From the NCBI RefSeq assembly GCF_000265365.1, contig NC_018011.1, forward strand, positions 930,001 through 994,000: DNA of 64,000 nt, in the 5' to 3' direction. The stretch comes from Alistipes finegoldii DSM 17242. GTDB taxonomy: Bacteria > Bacteroidota > Bacteroidia > Bacteroidales > Rikenellaceae. The notes under the pieces were generated by a model that saw nothing but the letters and a program-made list of their open reading frames with translations, was not told the DNA's origin and did no database searches. Position 1 is the first letter of the stretch; each line of letters opens with the position of its first letter. The translations under genes and the position numbers were made by a program. Positions 1 through 8,258 of this stretch are shown piece by piece.

Positions 1-282
1 GAGTTTATATCCCCGCAGGTCCTCCGACTTGTCGCCCTGACTCGACGTCAAAAGAATCGAAAAGACGTACAGCACCGTGATGCCGCCGGCATAGATCAGC
101 AGCTGCACCGCGCCGAGGAACGAATAGTTGAGCTGGAAATAGATGCCCGCCGTACCGAACAGCACGAACAGCAGGTAGGTCGCCGCGCGCAGGATGCGCT
201 TGGTCGTCACAGCCAGCAGAGCGCTCACGGCCGTGAAGACCGCCAGCACCGTAAAGACGATTAATTCGAGTGTTATCTCCAT
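1..282 (-). CDS. nuoJ: NADH-quinone oxidoreductase subunit J (partial, 3' end outside window)
   Basis: This is a membrane subunit of proton-pumping complex I. The 94 visible residues start with MEITLELIVFTVLA at the ATG whose complement ends at 282 and run open to the window edge. They hold about three hydrophobic segments, including the conserved stretch around QLLIYAGGITVLYVFSILL that is typical of NuoJ transmembrane helix 3. The gene lies 3 bases after nuoI on the same strand, so the two are co-transcribed. The C-terminal half is missing only because the window ends. Confidence 0.93.
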   Translation of the reverse strand, partial: MEITLELIVFTVLAVFTAVSALLAVTTKRILRAATYLLFVLFGTAGIYFQLNYSFLGAVQLLIYAGGITVLYVFSILLTSSQGDKSEDLRGYKL

Positions 283-285
283 GGC

Positions 286-726
286 TTACTGTTTATTCAG
301 GGTTTTGACCAGCTTTTCGCGCGTGTAGACCGCATGTTCGAAGTCGGTCGAGAAACGGATCGCCCCGGTCGGGCAGGCATTGACGCACAGACGGCAGAAC
401 ATGCACGCCCCCAGATCGTACTCGTAGAGCACCAGCCGCTTGCGGCTCTTGCCCGTTTCGGGATCGGCGACCACTTCGGTCGTGATGCGGATGGTGCCGT
501 TGGGACACGCCGACTGACACAGGCCGCAGGCGATACACTTGTTCCGGCCCTCGGCGTCGTGCGGCATGGTCAGTTCGCCGCAGAAGCGGTCGAACATCCT
601 GAGCGTGGCGCGGTTCTCCGGATACTGCTCGGTGACCTTGGGCGTGAAAAACTCACGGCCCGTCACCTTGAGTCCCGTCAACAGGGACCCCAGTCCGTGA
701 AAGAATCCTTTGATATAGCTTTTCAT
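286..726 (-). CDS. nuoI: NADH-quinone oxidoreductase subunit I (2x 4Fe-4S ferredoxin)
   Basis: This is the peripheral-arm subunit that carries the N6a/N6b iron-sulfur clusters and passes electrons toward the quinone site. The 146-residue protein has two complete ferredoxin motifs, CIACGLCQSACP near residue 65 and CMFCRLCVNACP near residue 108. The length is somewhat short but normal for this branch. It sits 2 bases after nuoH and 3 bases before nuoJ, inside one operon. Confidence 0.95.
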   Translation of the reverse strand: MKSYIKGFFHGLGSLLTGLKVTGREFFTPKVTEQYPENRATLRMFDRFCGELTMPHDAEGRNKCIACGLCQSACPNGTIRITTEVVADPETGKSRKRLVLYEYDLGACMFCRLCVNACPTGAIRFSTDFEHAVYTREKLVKTLNKQ

Positions 727-728
727 GG

Positions 729-1805
729 CTAAAAATGCAGTTTAAATACGACGACAACGACCATCAGCAGCAGGTTGGCCAGTCCGATCGGCACCAGATA
801 CTTCCATTCGAGCGTCAGTATCTGGTCGATACGCAGGCGCGGGAATGTCCACTTGATCCACATCAGCAGCCACACCACGAAGAACGCCTTGCCGAAGAAC
901 CAGACGAAGCCCGGAATGTAGTCCATCGCGGCGTTGAAGCCCTCCCAGCCAGAGATATGCAGCGGCATCCACCCTCCGAGGAAGATCGTGGCGGCCACGC
1001 CCGCGACGATGAACAGATTGACGAATTCGGCGACGTAGAAGAGTCCGAAGTGCATGCCCGAATATTCGGTGTGATACCCCGCCGTCAGCTCCGACTCGGC
1101 TTCCGGCAGGTCGAACGGGCCGCGGTTCACCTCGGCGTTGCCCGCGATCAGGTAGATCACGAAGGCGATCAGCGCCGGAATATGGCCCTTGAAGATAAAC
1201 CAGCCGTCGGCCTGCCGGGCCACGATTTCGGAGAACTGCATGGTGTCGGTCAGCACGATGATCGTCAGGATCGAAAGGCCGATCGAAAGCTCGTACGAAA
1301 TCATCTGCGCGCCGCTCCGCATGGCGCCGATGAGCGAATACTTGTTGTTGGAACTCCATCCCGCCAGCAGGATGCCGACCACGCCGATCGACGACGCGGC
1401 CATCATGAAGAAGACGCCCACGTTGAAGTCCAGCACCTCCAGCCCCTTGTTCACGGGCAGGCAGGCGAACGCCAGCACCGACGCCAGAATGACGATGTAG
1501 GGCGCGAGGTTGTAGAGGAACTTGTCCGAACGGCGGATGGTGATAATCTCCTTGGTGAGCATTTTGAATACGTCGCAGATGACCTGCAACGTGCCCCACG
1601 GCCCCACGCGCACCGGCCCCAGACGGCACTGGAAGGCCGCGCAGACCTTGCGCTCCATGAAGATCATCAGGATGGCGATCACCGTATACATCAGCAGCAG
1701 GCATACGCCGACGATCACGCACTCCAGAAAGACCGCCAGTCCGAGGGGCATCAGCGACGTGAGCAGCCCGTGAATCCAGCTCGTTACTATACTAAAATCA
1801 AACAT
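729..1805 (-). CDS. nuoH: NADH-quinone oxidoreductase subunit H
   Basis: This is the membrane subunit that forms the quinone-access chamber of complex I. It is 358 residues with about eight hydrophobic segments. Family signatures visible are FMERKVCAAFQCRLGPVRVG near residue 50 and FDLPEAESELTAGYHTEYSG in the middle. I take MFDFSIVTSWIHG at 1805 as the start: the 17 extra codons up to 1856 are not NuoH-like and run into an intergenic palindrome. It follows nuoCD directly, where nuoEFG would sit in Escherichia coli. Confidence 0.94.
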   Translation of the reverse strand: MFDFSIVTSWIHGLLTSLMPLGLAVFLECVIVGVCLLLMYTVIAILMIFMERKVCAAFQCRLGPVRVGPWGTLQVICDVFKMLTKEIITIRRSDKFLYNLAPYIVILASVLAFACLPVNKGLEVLDFNVGVFFMMAASSIGVVGILLAGWSSNNKYSLIGAMRSGAQMISYELSIGLSILTIIVLTDTMQFSEIVARQADGWFIFKGHIPALIAFVIYLIAGNAEVNRGPFDLPEAESELTAGYHTEYSGMHFGLFYVAEFVNLFIVAGVAATIFLGGWMPLHISGWEGFNAAMDYIPGFVWFFGKAFFVVWLLMWIKWTFPRLRIDQILTLEWKYLVPIGLANLLLMVVVVVFKLHF

Positions 1806-1879
1806 ATCTGTAAGTTTTTCCTTTTTCAATCCGTTTTCCGCTCTCCCCGGCTGCAATTCACGGTCTCTGGCCGTGCTTA

Positions 1880-1940
1880 CAAGTCTGCCCCTCTCCTAAA
1901 TCCCCTCATCGAAGGGGACTTATCCGCCTGCGGCGGAAAA
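1880..1940. repeat. Intergenic palindromic patch in the nuo operon
   Basis: The 179-bp space between nuoCD and nuoH contains two short inverted repeats: CCCCT/AGGGG around 1902-1917 and CCGCC-TGC-GGCGG at 1924-1936. They look like degenerate intergenic repeat units. Neither has a T-tract on the minus strand, so neither is an obvious terminator. Whether the unit recurs elsewhere in the genome cannot be seen here. Confidence 0.45.
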
Positions 1941-1984
1941 AACATCGGGAAAAGCCGGCGCCGACCGGCGAAGCTTTCAACCGC

Positions 1985-3604
1985 TCACCGGTCTATATCG
2001 GGTACGACGTAATCGAGCGTGCCTCCGATGGCGATCAGGTCGGCGATCTTCGTCCCCTTCGCTATGGTTTCGAGACACGACACCAGCGGCAGTCCCGTCG
2101 AACGGAACTTCATGCGGTAAGGCGACTTGTCGCCCCGGCTCTCGATAAACACGCCGAATTCGCCGCGGCTCCCCTCGACGGCGGCGTAGTAGCTGCCTTC
2201 GGGAATGCGGATCACCGGCTTCATCTTCAACTGGTATTCCCCTTCGGGAATATTGTCGATCAGCTGTTCGACGATGTTCATGCTCTGCTCGATCTCGCGC
2301 ATGCGGACCATGTAGCGGGCGAAGCAGTCGCCCTCGGTGAAGAGCACCTCCTCGAAACCGACCTTGCCGTACATGGCGTAGGGATGCCGCTTGCGCACGT
2401 CGCAGGCCCAGCCGGCGGCGCGTCCCGTGCCGCCCGTGGCGCCGAACGAGATCGCATCCTCACGGGTCAGCACGCCCGTTCCCTTCAGGCGTTCCTGCGC
2501 GATGACGTTGCCCGTGAATATTTCGTGGTATTCGCGCAGCAGCGGACGCATATAGGCGATGAACTCCTTGACCTTACGCACGAATTCGGGATGGATGTCG
2601 GCCTGCACGCCGCCGATGGTGTTGTAGGTCTGTATCAGGCGGCCTCCCGTGGTCTGCTCCAGAATGTCGAGCACCTTCTCACGGTCGCGGAACCCGTAGA
2701 AGAACGCCGTCAAAGCCCCCATGTCCATACAGAGACACGCGAAGAACAGCAGGTGCGAATCGATGCGCTGCAGCTCGTCCATGATCGTGCGGATATACTG
2801 CACCCGCTCCGACACCTCGACGCCCAGCCCCTTCTCGATGCACATACAGAGCGCATGGCGGTTCTGCGCGGCCCCCAGATAATCCAGCCGGTCCGTAAGG
2901 GCCAGCGTCTGGGGATAGGTCAGCCCCTCGCACAACTTCTCGATGCCGCGGTGGATATAACCGCAGTGCACGTCGAGCTTCTTGATGATCTCGCCCTCCA
3001 GCGACACTCGGAAGCGCAGCACGCCGTGCGTCGCAGGGTGCTGGGGACCGACGTTGATGACGTATTCGTCCTCTTCGAAGAGCACGTTGCGCTTGCGGAT
3101 GAAACTGCCGTCGGAGGTCAGCTCGAAACTCGGAGCGCTGTCCATCGACACCTCGTTGGTCATGCGCAGCGGATTGAGCGCCGGATCGTAATCCTTGCGC
3201 AGGGGATACCCCACCCAGTCGTCGCGCAGGAACAGCCGCCGCATGTCGGGATGGTTCAGAAACCCGATGCCGAAATAGTCGAACACCTCGCGTTCGTTCA
3301 GCTCGGCGGCCTTCCACAAATCGCAGACCGAGGGCAGGCCGCATTTCTCGCGGCTCGGCGTCAGCGTCCGCAGGACGACGTTTTCGCCCGTGGCAGAGGC
3401 TTCGAGGTGATAGACGGCTCCGAAGCCCTCTTCGCCCCAGTCCATGCCCGTCAGACTGCGCAGGAAATCGAATCCCTCGGCCCTGAGCCGGGCGGCCAGA
3501 TCGTGAAACTTCTCCGCGGGCACGGTCCACATGCCGTCGCCCGCCTCGGACCATACGGCCTGAGGTTCCCATGCCGTTATCTTGTCTTTCAGCGTCATAC
3601 TCAT
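1985..3604 (-). CDS. nuoCD: NADH-quinone oxidoreductase fused subunits C/D
   Basis: This is a fusion of NuoC (about residues 1-140, with the HPDMRRLFLRDDW segment) and NuoD (about 150-539, starting near YVINVGPQHPATHGVLRF), 539 residues in all. NuoD forms much of the quinone-binding pocket at the base of the peripheral arm. The Q-site motif GPQHPATHG and the C-terminal end GGTLDYVVPDIDR are intact. The start ATG overlaps the nuoB stop (ATGA-type overlap at 3601-3604), indicating translational coupling; a second in-frame ATG lies at 3598. Confidence 0.95.
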   Translation of the reverse strand: MSMTLKDKITAWEPQAVWSEAGDGMWTVPAEKFHDLAARLRAEGFDFLRSLTGMDWGEEGFGAVYHLEASATGENVVLRTLTPSREKCGLPSVCDLWKAAELNEREVFDYFGIGFLNHPDMRRLFLRDDWVGYPLRKDYDPALNPLRMTNEVSMDSAPSFELTSDGSFIRKRNVLFEEDEYVINVGPQHPATHGVLRFRVSLEGEIIKKLDVHCGYIHRGIEKLCEGLTYPQTLALTDRLDYLGAAQNRHALCMCIEKGLGVEVSERVQYIRTIMDELQRIDSHLLFFACLCMDMGALTAFFYGFRDREKVLDILEQTTGGRLIQTYNTIGGVQADIHPEFVRKVKEFIAYMRPLLREYHEIFTGNVIAQERLKGTGVLTREDAISFGATGGTGRAAGWACDVRKRHPYAMYGKVGFEEVLFTEGDCFARYMVRMREIEQSMNIVEQLIDNIPEGEYQLKMKPVIRIPEGSYYAAVEGSRGEFGVFIESRGDKSPYRMKFRSTGLPLVSCLETIAKGTKIADLIAIGGTLDYVVPDIDR

Positions 3605-4257
3605 TGCTTTTCTCCTCCTTCCACATTCAAATCGTTCCGCTCCGAAGTCAGGTCGCGGCGCAGCAGCTCTTCATACTCTTCGCGGCCGATCTGCTTGTTC
3701 ACCCCGCCGAAGAAACGCTGCAACTTCACTTTGCGCTGCAGCTGCATCAGTCCGTAAAGCATCGCTTCGGGCCGCGGCGGACAGCCGGGTATATAGACAT
3801 CGACGGGCAGAATCCTGTCCACGCCGTTCAGCACATGATACGACTTCTTGAAAGGCCCGCCGCTGATGGCGCAGCCGCCCACGGCGATCACATACTTCGG
3901 ATCGGCCATCTGGTCGTAAAGGCGCCTGAGCACCGGGGCCATTTTGTGGGTGATGGTGCCGGCGACCATGATGAAGTCGGCCTGACGCGGCGAGGCGCGG
4001 GCCACTTCGAACCCGAACCGGGCGAAATCGTAACGCGCCGCGCCCACGGCCATGAACTCGATGCCGCAGCAGCTCGTGGCGAAGGTCAGCGGCCACAGGC
4101 TGTTGCTGCGGCCCCACTCGATCAGCTCGTCCAGACAGCCCACGATCACGTTCGTATTGTTGTCGCGCAGTTCGGCGACCATCTTTTCGAGGTATTCGTT
4201 GTCGTTGAAATCTTCGTATTTCATCGACTTGATCTTCGGTTCTCTCTTTATTTCCAT
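3601..4257 (-). CDS. nuoB: NADH-quinone oxidoreductase subunit B
   Basis: This subunit carries cluster N2, the last iron-sulfur centre before quinone. The 218-residue form starts at MEIKREPKIKSMKY. It contains the adjacent cysteines of ATSCCGIEFMAVG, plus VGGCAISGGPF and the final ligand in YIPGCPPRPEAMLYGL. The start overlaps the end of nuoA (stop 4248-4250). The longer open frame upstream to 4476 is the shadow of nuoA in another frame and was not used. Confidence 0.95.
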   Translation of the reverse strand: MEIKREPKIKSMKYEDFNDNEYLEKMVAELRDNNTNVIVGCLDELIEWGRSNSLWPLTFATSCCGIEFMAVGAARYDFARFGFEVARASPRQADFIMVAGTITHKMAPVLRRLYDQMADPKYVIAVGGCAISGGPFKKSYHVLNGVDRILPVDVYIPGCPPRPEAMLYGLMQLQRKVKLQRFFGGVNKQIGREEYEELLRRDLTSERNDLNVEGGEKQ

Positions 4258-4598
4258 TCCAAAGCTCCTTTCCGCCATGCGTAGGCAAGGCCCAAAATCA
4301 GGACGACCAAAAAGAAGAGGATGCTCACCAGTCCGTATACGCCCAGCTCCTGCACGACGACGGCCCACGAAAAGAGGAACACCGTCTCGACGTCGAACAT
4401 CAGGAACAGGATCGCAAAGAGGTAGTAACCCACCTTGAACTGCATCCACGACCGGCCCCGCGTCGGGATGCCGCACTCATATGCTTCGCCCTTCTGGGGG
4501 TTGTACGAACGCGGCGACACGGCGCGGGCGATACCCAGCGCGACTGCGACCAGCGCAATGGCCGTCAGGATGACGACCACCAATAGCGTGAAATACAT
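4248..4598 (-). CDS. nuoA: NADH-quinone oxidoreductase subunit A
   Basis: This is the first gene of the nuo operon in this window. The 116-residue protein has three transmembrane segments and the NuoA signature YECGIPTRGRSWMQFKVGYY followed by FLMFDVETVFLFSW. It overlaps nuoB by ten bases. No clear TAnnTTTG promoter box is visible in the 110 bases upstream. Confidence 0.94.
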   Translation of the reverse strand: MYFTLLVVVILTAIALVAVALGIARAVSPRSYNPQKGEAYECGIPTRGRSWMQFKVGYYLFAILFLMFDVETVFLFSWAVVVQELGVYGLVSILFFLVVLILGLAYAWRKGALEWK

Positions 4599-4708
4599 AA
4601 CCTGTTATTTTACGAATTTATATTCCGGAACACGAAAAACGGGCATGCCCCGGCGGACGGAACGTCCCGACCGGAAAACATGCGGCTCGCAGCGAAGGGG
4701 AACCGGGG

Positions 4709-5074
4709 CTAAATCAGAATCCGCCCCAGAGAAAAGATGTAGTAATCGACCGGCTTGGAATAGCGCGCGCCGCGGTCCGAGAGCGCCGAGTTTTGCTGCG
4801 CAACGGCTTCCGCCGCAGCCGAACGGGCATAGAAACGATGCCGCACGATGGCCTTATGCTCCGAAGAGTGGGCCGGAATCTCGATCGAAGCGTCGCCCGA
4901 AAGCATCACGGCGGCCGTGAAATAATTCTGCGCCGTAACGGGTGCGTGGAGTGCGGCCTGCGGACTCAATCCGGGCTGTACCCGGCATGCGCCGCCCTGC
5001 GACGTCGCACCGTCGAGACTCCCCGCCAGCACGAAGAGCAGCACGAACAGCACATATTGAATTCTCTCCAGCAT
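4709..5074 (-). CDS. Small exported protein of unknown function
   Basis: I do not recognise a family. The 121-residue reading from MLERIQYVLFVLLFVLAGS begins with a clear signal peptide or signal anchor (about residues 5-20) and then a soluble stretch with no motif I can name, ending SLGRILI. A longer frame up to 5251 exists, but it runs through the PUL1 terminator hairpin and adds 59 residues that look non-coding, so the internal ATG at 5074 is preferred. It lies alone between nuoA and PUL1, on the same strand as both. Confidence 0.55.
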   Translation of the reverse strand: MLERIQYVLFVLLFVLAGSLDGATSQGGACRVQPGLSPQAALHAPVTAQNYFTAAVMLSGDASIEIPAHSSEHKAIVRHRFYARSAAAEAVAQQNSALSDRGARYSKPVDYYIFSLGRILI

Positions 5075-5232
5075 TATCGACAAAATGATTTCAGCGCAGC
5101 GAATATACGCCCTTTCCCGCTGAAAAGCTACCTTTCGGACGAAAAAATGCACAAAATGAAAAATTTTAGCTACAAAAGTGTCAACGACCTGATTGCCGGA
5201 CGACGGGTCTCCGCCGGCAAAAGTCAAGACCG

Positions 5233-5264
5233 AAAAAAAAGCTTCCCGCATCTCTGCGGGAAGC
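5233..5264 (-). terminator. Rho-independent terminator of PUL1
   Basis: A perfect 10-bp inverted repeat (GCTTCCCGCA at 5241-5250 and TGCGGGAAGC at 5255-5264) with a 4-nt loop is followed on the minus strand by eight T. It lies 29 bases after the last PUL1 stop codon. Confidence 0.88.
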
Positions 5265-5292
5265 CTCCGTCAACATTCAAACCGGATTCCGG

Positions 5293-6654
5293 TTATTCGT
5301 TCCGGCCGTAGATATACATCTCCGTGATATCGGGTCCATAAGCGCTGCCCTTCGTGCCGACCCACTTGATATAGCGGGCATTGCAGGGCTTGAGCAGCTG
5401 AACGTAGTTGGTTGCGCCGTAGCCTCTGTTGGGAGCCTCGGCCTGCCGGAGCTCTCCGTGCGGCGTCCAGTTCTCCCCGTCTTCCGACGTCGAAAGCTCG
5501 AAGTACTCGCCCATGTAGCCGATACTTCCGTAAGCCTGAATATCAAAACCGGCGACCCACTGCGAGGTCTTCATATCGATTGTAATCTCAAGCGGATTAG
5601 CGCCATAGACATCGGTACTCGTACTGCCATCCCAAAGTGCGGCATCTCCGCCCCATACAGAGCCGTTGGTATCAAAGGTCCATCCGCTCGTCGGGTACTT
5701 CATCCACGACGCATCGGCCGCGGACAGGAAAGCCAGAAGATCGGACTTCTTCACGATCGAAATCGCAACGCCGGCATCCTCCGGATCGACAACGGCCCCA
5801 GCGGTATCGCCGACCAGCTCGGCCGTGAGCTGTACCGGGAAAGTGCCGAGTTCTTCGTTCGCTTCGAGAAAGTCGTCCGTCACCGACCACGTCGTCGCGT
5901 CCGACTCTTTCGCCCCGGCCGGAATCGTCACTTCGGCAGCGGGCGTAAAATGCTCGTCGCCGGCAAATCCTTCGGGAATGCCCGCCGATTTCACGACGAA
6001 CTTCGTATCCTCCAGTACGGGACGGTCCACCACGACCTTCACGTCATATGTTATCGGATCTTCGTTGACGATCGCACCGTCGATGAAGTTGCGCTTGAAA
6101 GTCACGGCATTGCCCCCGACGCCCACGAGCGACGCGACAGCGACATAGGCAGCCTTTTCGATCACCATCTTCGCCTCGCCGTCCACAACGGGAACCTGCG
6201 AACCGCGCGCCTCGACCACACGCACGCCCAATTCATAGGTCATCGGGTCGAACACATTCTCCATGAAGCCGTAGTTCTCCTCCATGATCTTCACCTCAAC
6301 CGTGGCCGTAGTGCTGCCGGCGGGAATCACCAGCTCGCGCGCGCTGATCTCGACCAGTTCGGCAGGTACATTGGTGATAATAGGTTCTACGCGAACGACC
6401 GTCTCTTCGGGGCTTGCCTGCGCAAGGGCAATGGTATATTCGCCCGAAAGCGAACCGGCGAGATTCAGCACGCCATCATTATCGTAGGTTCCCTCGAAAG
6501 TCGCTACCCGGTCCGAGGTCCCGGAGATCGTTGCGCCGACCGGCGTTTCGGGGTAACCCGCCAGATCGACCTCCTCGTCGGCGCGGCAGCCGGTGAAGAG
6601 CGCTGCGCCGCCCGCGAGGGCGAAAACCAGCGCATATTTAAACATGTTTTTCAT
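5293..6654 (-). CDS. Surface lipoprotein with C-terminal F5/8 type C (discoidin) domain, PUL1
   Basis: This is a likely surface glycan-binding protein at the end of the PUL1 operon. The 453-residue sequence has a lipoprotein signal peptide ending at the lipobox Cys (FTGC, near residue 23). Two beta-sandwich repeats of the DUF1735/Calx-beta type follow (about 35-310), then a C-terminal galactose-binding-like domain (about 315-453) with WDGSTSTDVYG, STSEDGENW and ARYIKWVGTKG, as in F5/8C or CBM32 modules. It has no catalytic motif. A 67-nt gap with a strong hairpin separates it from the GH18 gene upstream. Confidence 0.82.
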   Translation of the reverse strand: MKNMFKYALVFALAGGAALFTGCRADEEVDLAGYPETPVGATISGTSDRVATFEGTYDNDGVLNLAGSLSGEYTIALAQASPEETVVRVEPIITNVPAELVEISARELVIPAGSTTATVEVKIMEENYGFMENVFDPMTYELGVRVVEARGSQVPVVDGEAKMVIEKAAYVAVASLVGVGGNAVTFKRNFIDGAIVNEDPITYDVKVVVDRPVLEDTKFVVKSAGIPEGFAGDEHFTPAAEVTIPAGAKESDATTWSVTDDFLEANEELGTFPVQLTAELVGDTAGAVVDPEDAGVAISIVKKSDLLAFLSAADASWMKYPTSGWTFDTNGSVWGGDAALWDGSTSTDVYGANPLEITIDMKTSQWVAGFDIQAYGSIGYMGEYFELSTSEDGENWTPHGELRQAEAPNRGYGATNYVQLLKPCNARYIKWVGTKGSAYGPDITEMYIYGRNE

Positions 6655-6674
6655 CGTTTACTGTTTTTCGGTTA

Positions 6675-6717
6675 ATTCCGCCTTGCAGGCGGGGTCGCCC
6701 CGCCTGCAAGGCGGAAT
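6675..6717 (-). other. Perfect 20-bp intercistronic hairpin in PUL1
   Basis: Arms at 6675-6694 and 6698-6717 are exact reverse complements with a 3-nt loop. The hairpin lies between the GH18 gene and the last PUL1 gene on the transcribed strand. No T-run follows on the minus strand, so it fits an mRNA processing or stability element, or a REP-like repeat, better than a terminator. Confidence 0.8.
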
Positions 6718-6721
6718 CGAA

Positions 6722-8239
6722 TCAATAGTTTGGCCACTCAGGCTGTGCCGGACGCGAATAGGTATCCGGCAGGTCCTCAGGATAATTATAGCGCGTGGTG
6801 TCGGCGAACTTGTAGAAGTGCTCCGGCTCCTTGAGCGGCGAACCGTAGAGAGTTTCGGGACCCTTGTTCAGCCGGTTGACGAAAATATTGCGCCAAGCAT
6901 TCTTGTCCACCCTGCCGTTGGTATTCTTCAGCGGATCGGGTGCGAAGCCCATGAACCAGCCCTTGCCGGTGGTCGGGTTGAGCATACCCTCGGCAACGCC
7001 GCTGGTGAAGTTGCCGCCCGTACCGCGGTTGAACTCCATCGAGATGGCCGAGCACTGCTTCTGGGTCATGTTGCCCTTGGGCGAGGTGGACTGACCGTAA
7101 TCGCCCACGGCGATGTCGACCCACTCCGCAATGTCCTGCCCTTCGATCTCGGTCGGCCAACTGCTGATATGGAACGAAGAGTAGCAGTAGGCTACGACCA
7201 GTTTGTCGGGCATCGCCTTCTTCGATTCGTAGGCAAGACGGGCCGCACGCGCCGAACTGCGCGAAGCATAGTAGGGATTCGAAAGATCGGGACTGTTCGA
7301 ATACTCGTCGTCGAAGCATACGCCGTCGATATTGTATGCTTCGCAGAACGTGGCGAGTTCCTTGGCGAACATCTGGCATCCGTAGTCGGAAAGCTGGGCT
7401 ACACCCGACTGGTCGTGGTTGCCCAGTACGCACATGATGACCTTGATGCCGCGTTTGCGCAGCGGCTGAATGAAGACCTCGTTGTTATCCATCCAGTACT
7501 GGGTCTGCGGATTGAGGCTCAGGAACGGAGCGTTGCGGTCCGCATGGTGGTTGATGTTGCCCGAAAAGAGACAGACCACATCCCACAGCAGGCGTCCGTC
7601 TTCGAGTTCGAACGTCAGGGCGTTGAGCGGATTGACGTCGTTGACCTCGAAGAACAGGAAGCCCTTCGGCAGGTCGTCGCCCTTATAGCAGGTAGGCATC
7701 GAGGTCATATCCTTCACCACGTAGAAACAATGGCTCTCCTTGAGGATCACGCCATCGGCTTCGAGGGCTACGGGGATCAGATATCCCCGGCCTGCTACGA
7801 GTCCTTCGGCAGCATGGACGGTCATCCCGACCGTAAGTTCGACATTGCGGCCTGCGGCGGCAAAGAGGCCGTCGTTGGCAAAAGTCACCTTGTCGGCCGG
7901 ATAAAGCGTATAGTTCGTGCCGTTGGCCTTGTTGTACTGTCCGACGTCATAGGAGTCATCGACCTTGGCGCGGGCCGTAAATCCCTCGGAAGGGGTTTTG
8001 GTCAGCACCAGACGCAGGTCGGCAGTGTAGGTCTCCTTCCACAATTCGACGGTGGTGTTCGACTTCCCGGAATTGAGGTCCTGCAGCATGGCGCCCGTTT
8101 CATTGAGGCCCGTTTCGATCGAGCCGGCGCCATCCCATTCGCCGACCGTGACGTCGTCCGTGCAGGATACGAGCGCAGCGGAACACAGCAGGGCCGCGGC
8201 TGCGGCAAGAATACCGGATTTGAAATATCTCGTTTTCAT
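6722..8239 (-). CDS. GH18 endo-beta-N-acetylglucosaminidase with DUF1735 N-domain, PUL1
   Basis: This is probably the enzyme that cuts the chitobiose core of N-glycans (EC 3.2.1.96) at the cell surface. The 505-residue lipoprotein (lipobox VSC near residue 26) has an N-terminal DUF1735 beta-sandwich (about 35-190) and a GH18 barrel (about 200-480). The catalytic strand reads IDGVCFDDEYS. Glu312 is the general acid and Asp310 is present, but the first inner Asp of the DGxDxDxE motif is Cys. The architecture matches Bacteroides BT3987. It is the only GH18-like protein in PUL1 with the catalytic Glu. Confidence 0.88.
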   Translation of the reverse strand: MKTRYFKSGILAAAAALLCSAALVSCTDDVTVGEWDGAGSIETGLNETGAMLQDLNSGKSNTTVELWKETYTADLRLVLTKTPSEGFTARAKVDDSYDVGQYNKANGTNYTLYPADKVTFANDGLFAAAGRNVELTVGMTVHAAEGLVAGRGYLIPVALEADGVILKESHCFYVVKDMTSMPTCYKGDDLPKGFLFFEVNDVNPLNALTFELEDGRLLWDVVCLFSGNINHHADRNAPFLSLNPQTQYWMDNNEVFIQPLRKRGIKVIMCVLGNHDQSGVAQLSDYGCQMFAKELATFCEAYNIDGVCFDDEYSNSPDLSNPYYASRSSARAARLAYESKKAMPDKLVVAYCYSSFHISSWPTEIEGQDIAEWVDIAVGDYGQSTSPKGNMTQKQCSAISMEFNRGTGGNFTSGVAEGMLNPTTGKGWFMGFAPDPLKNTNGRVDKNAWRNIFVNRLNKGPETLYGSPLKEPEHFYKFADTTRYNYPEDLPDTYSRPAQPEWPNY

Positions 8240-8258
8240 GCGTAATAGCTGTTATTGG

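Noticed and set aside
735..2012. Long plus-strand frame across nuoH
   Set aside because: It is rich in His, Asp, Gln and Arg with no domain, and it is antisense to a clear NuoH.
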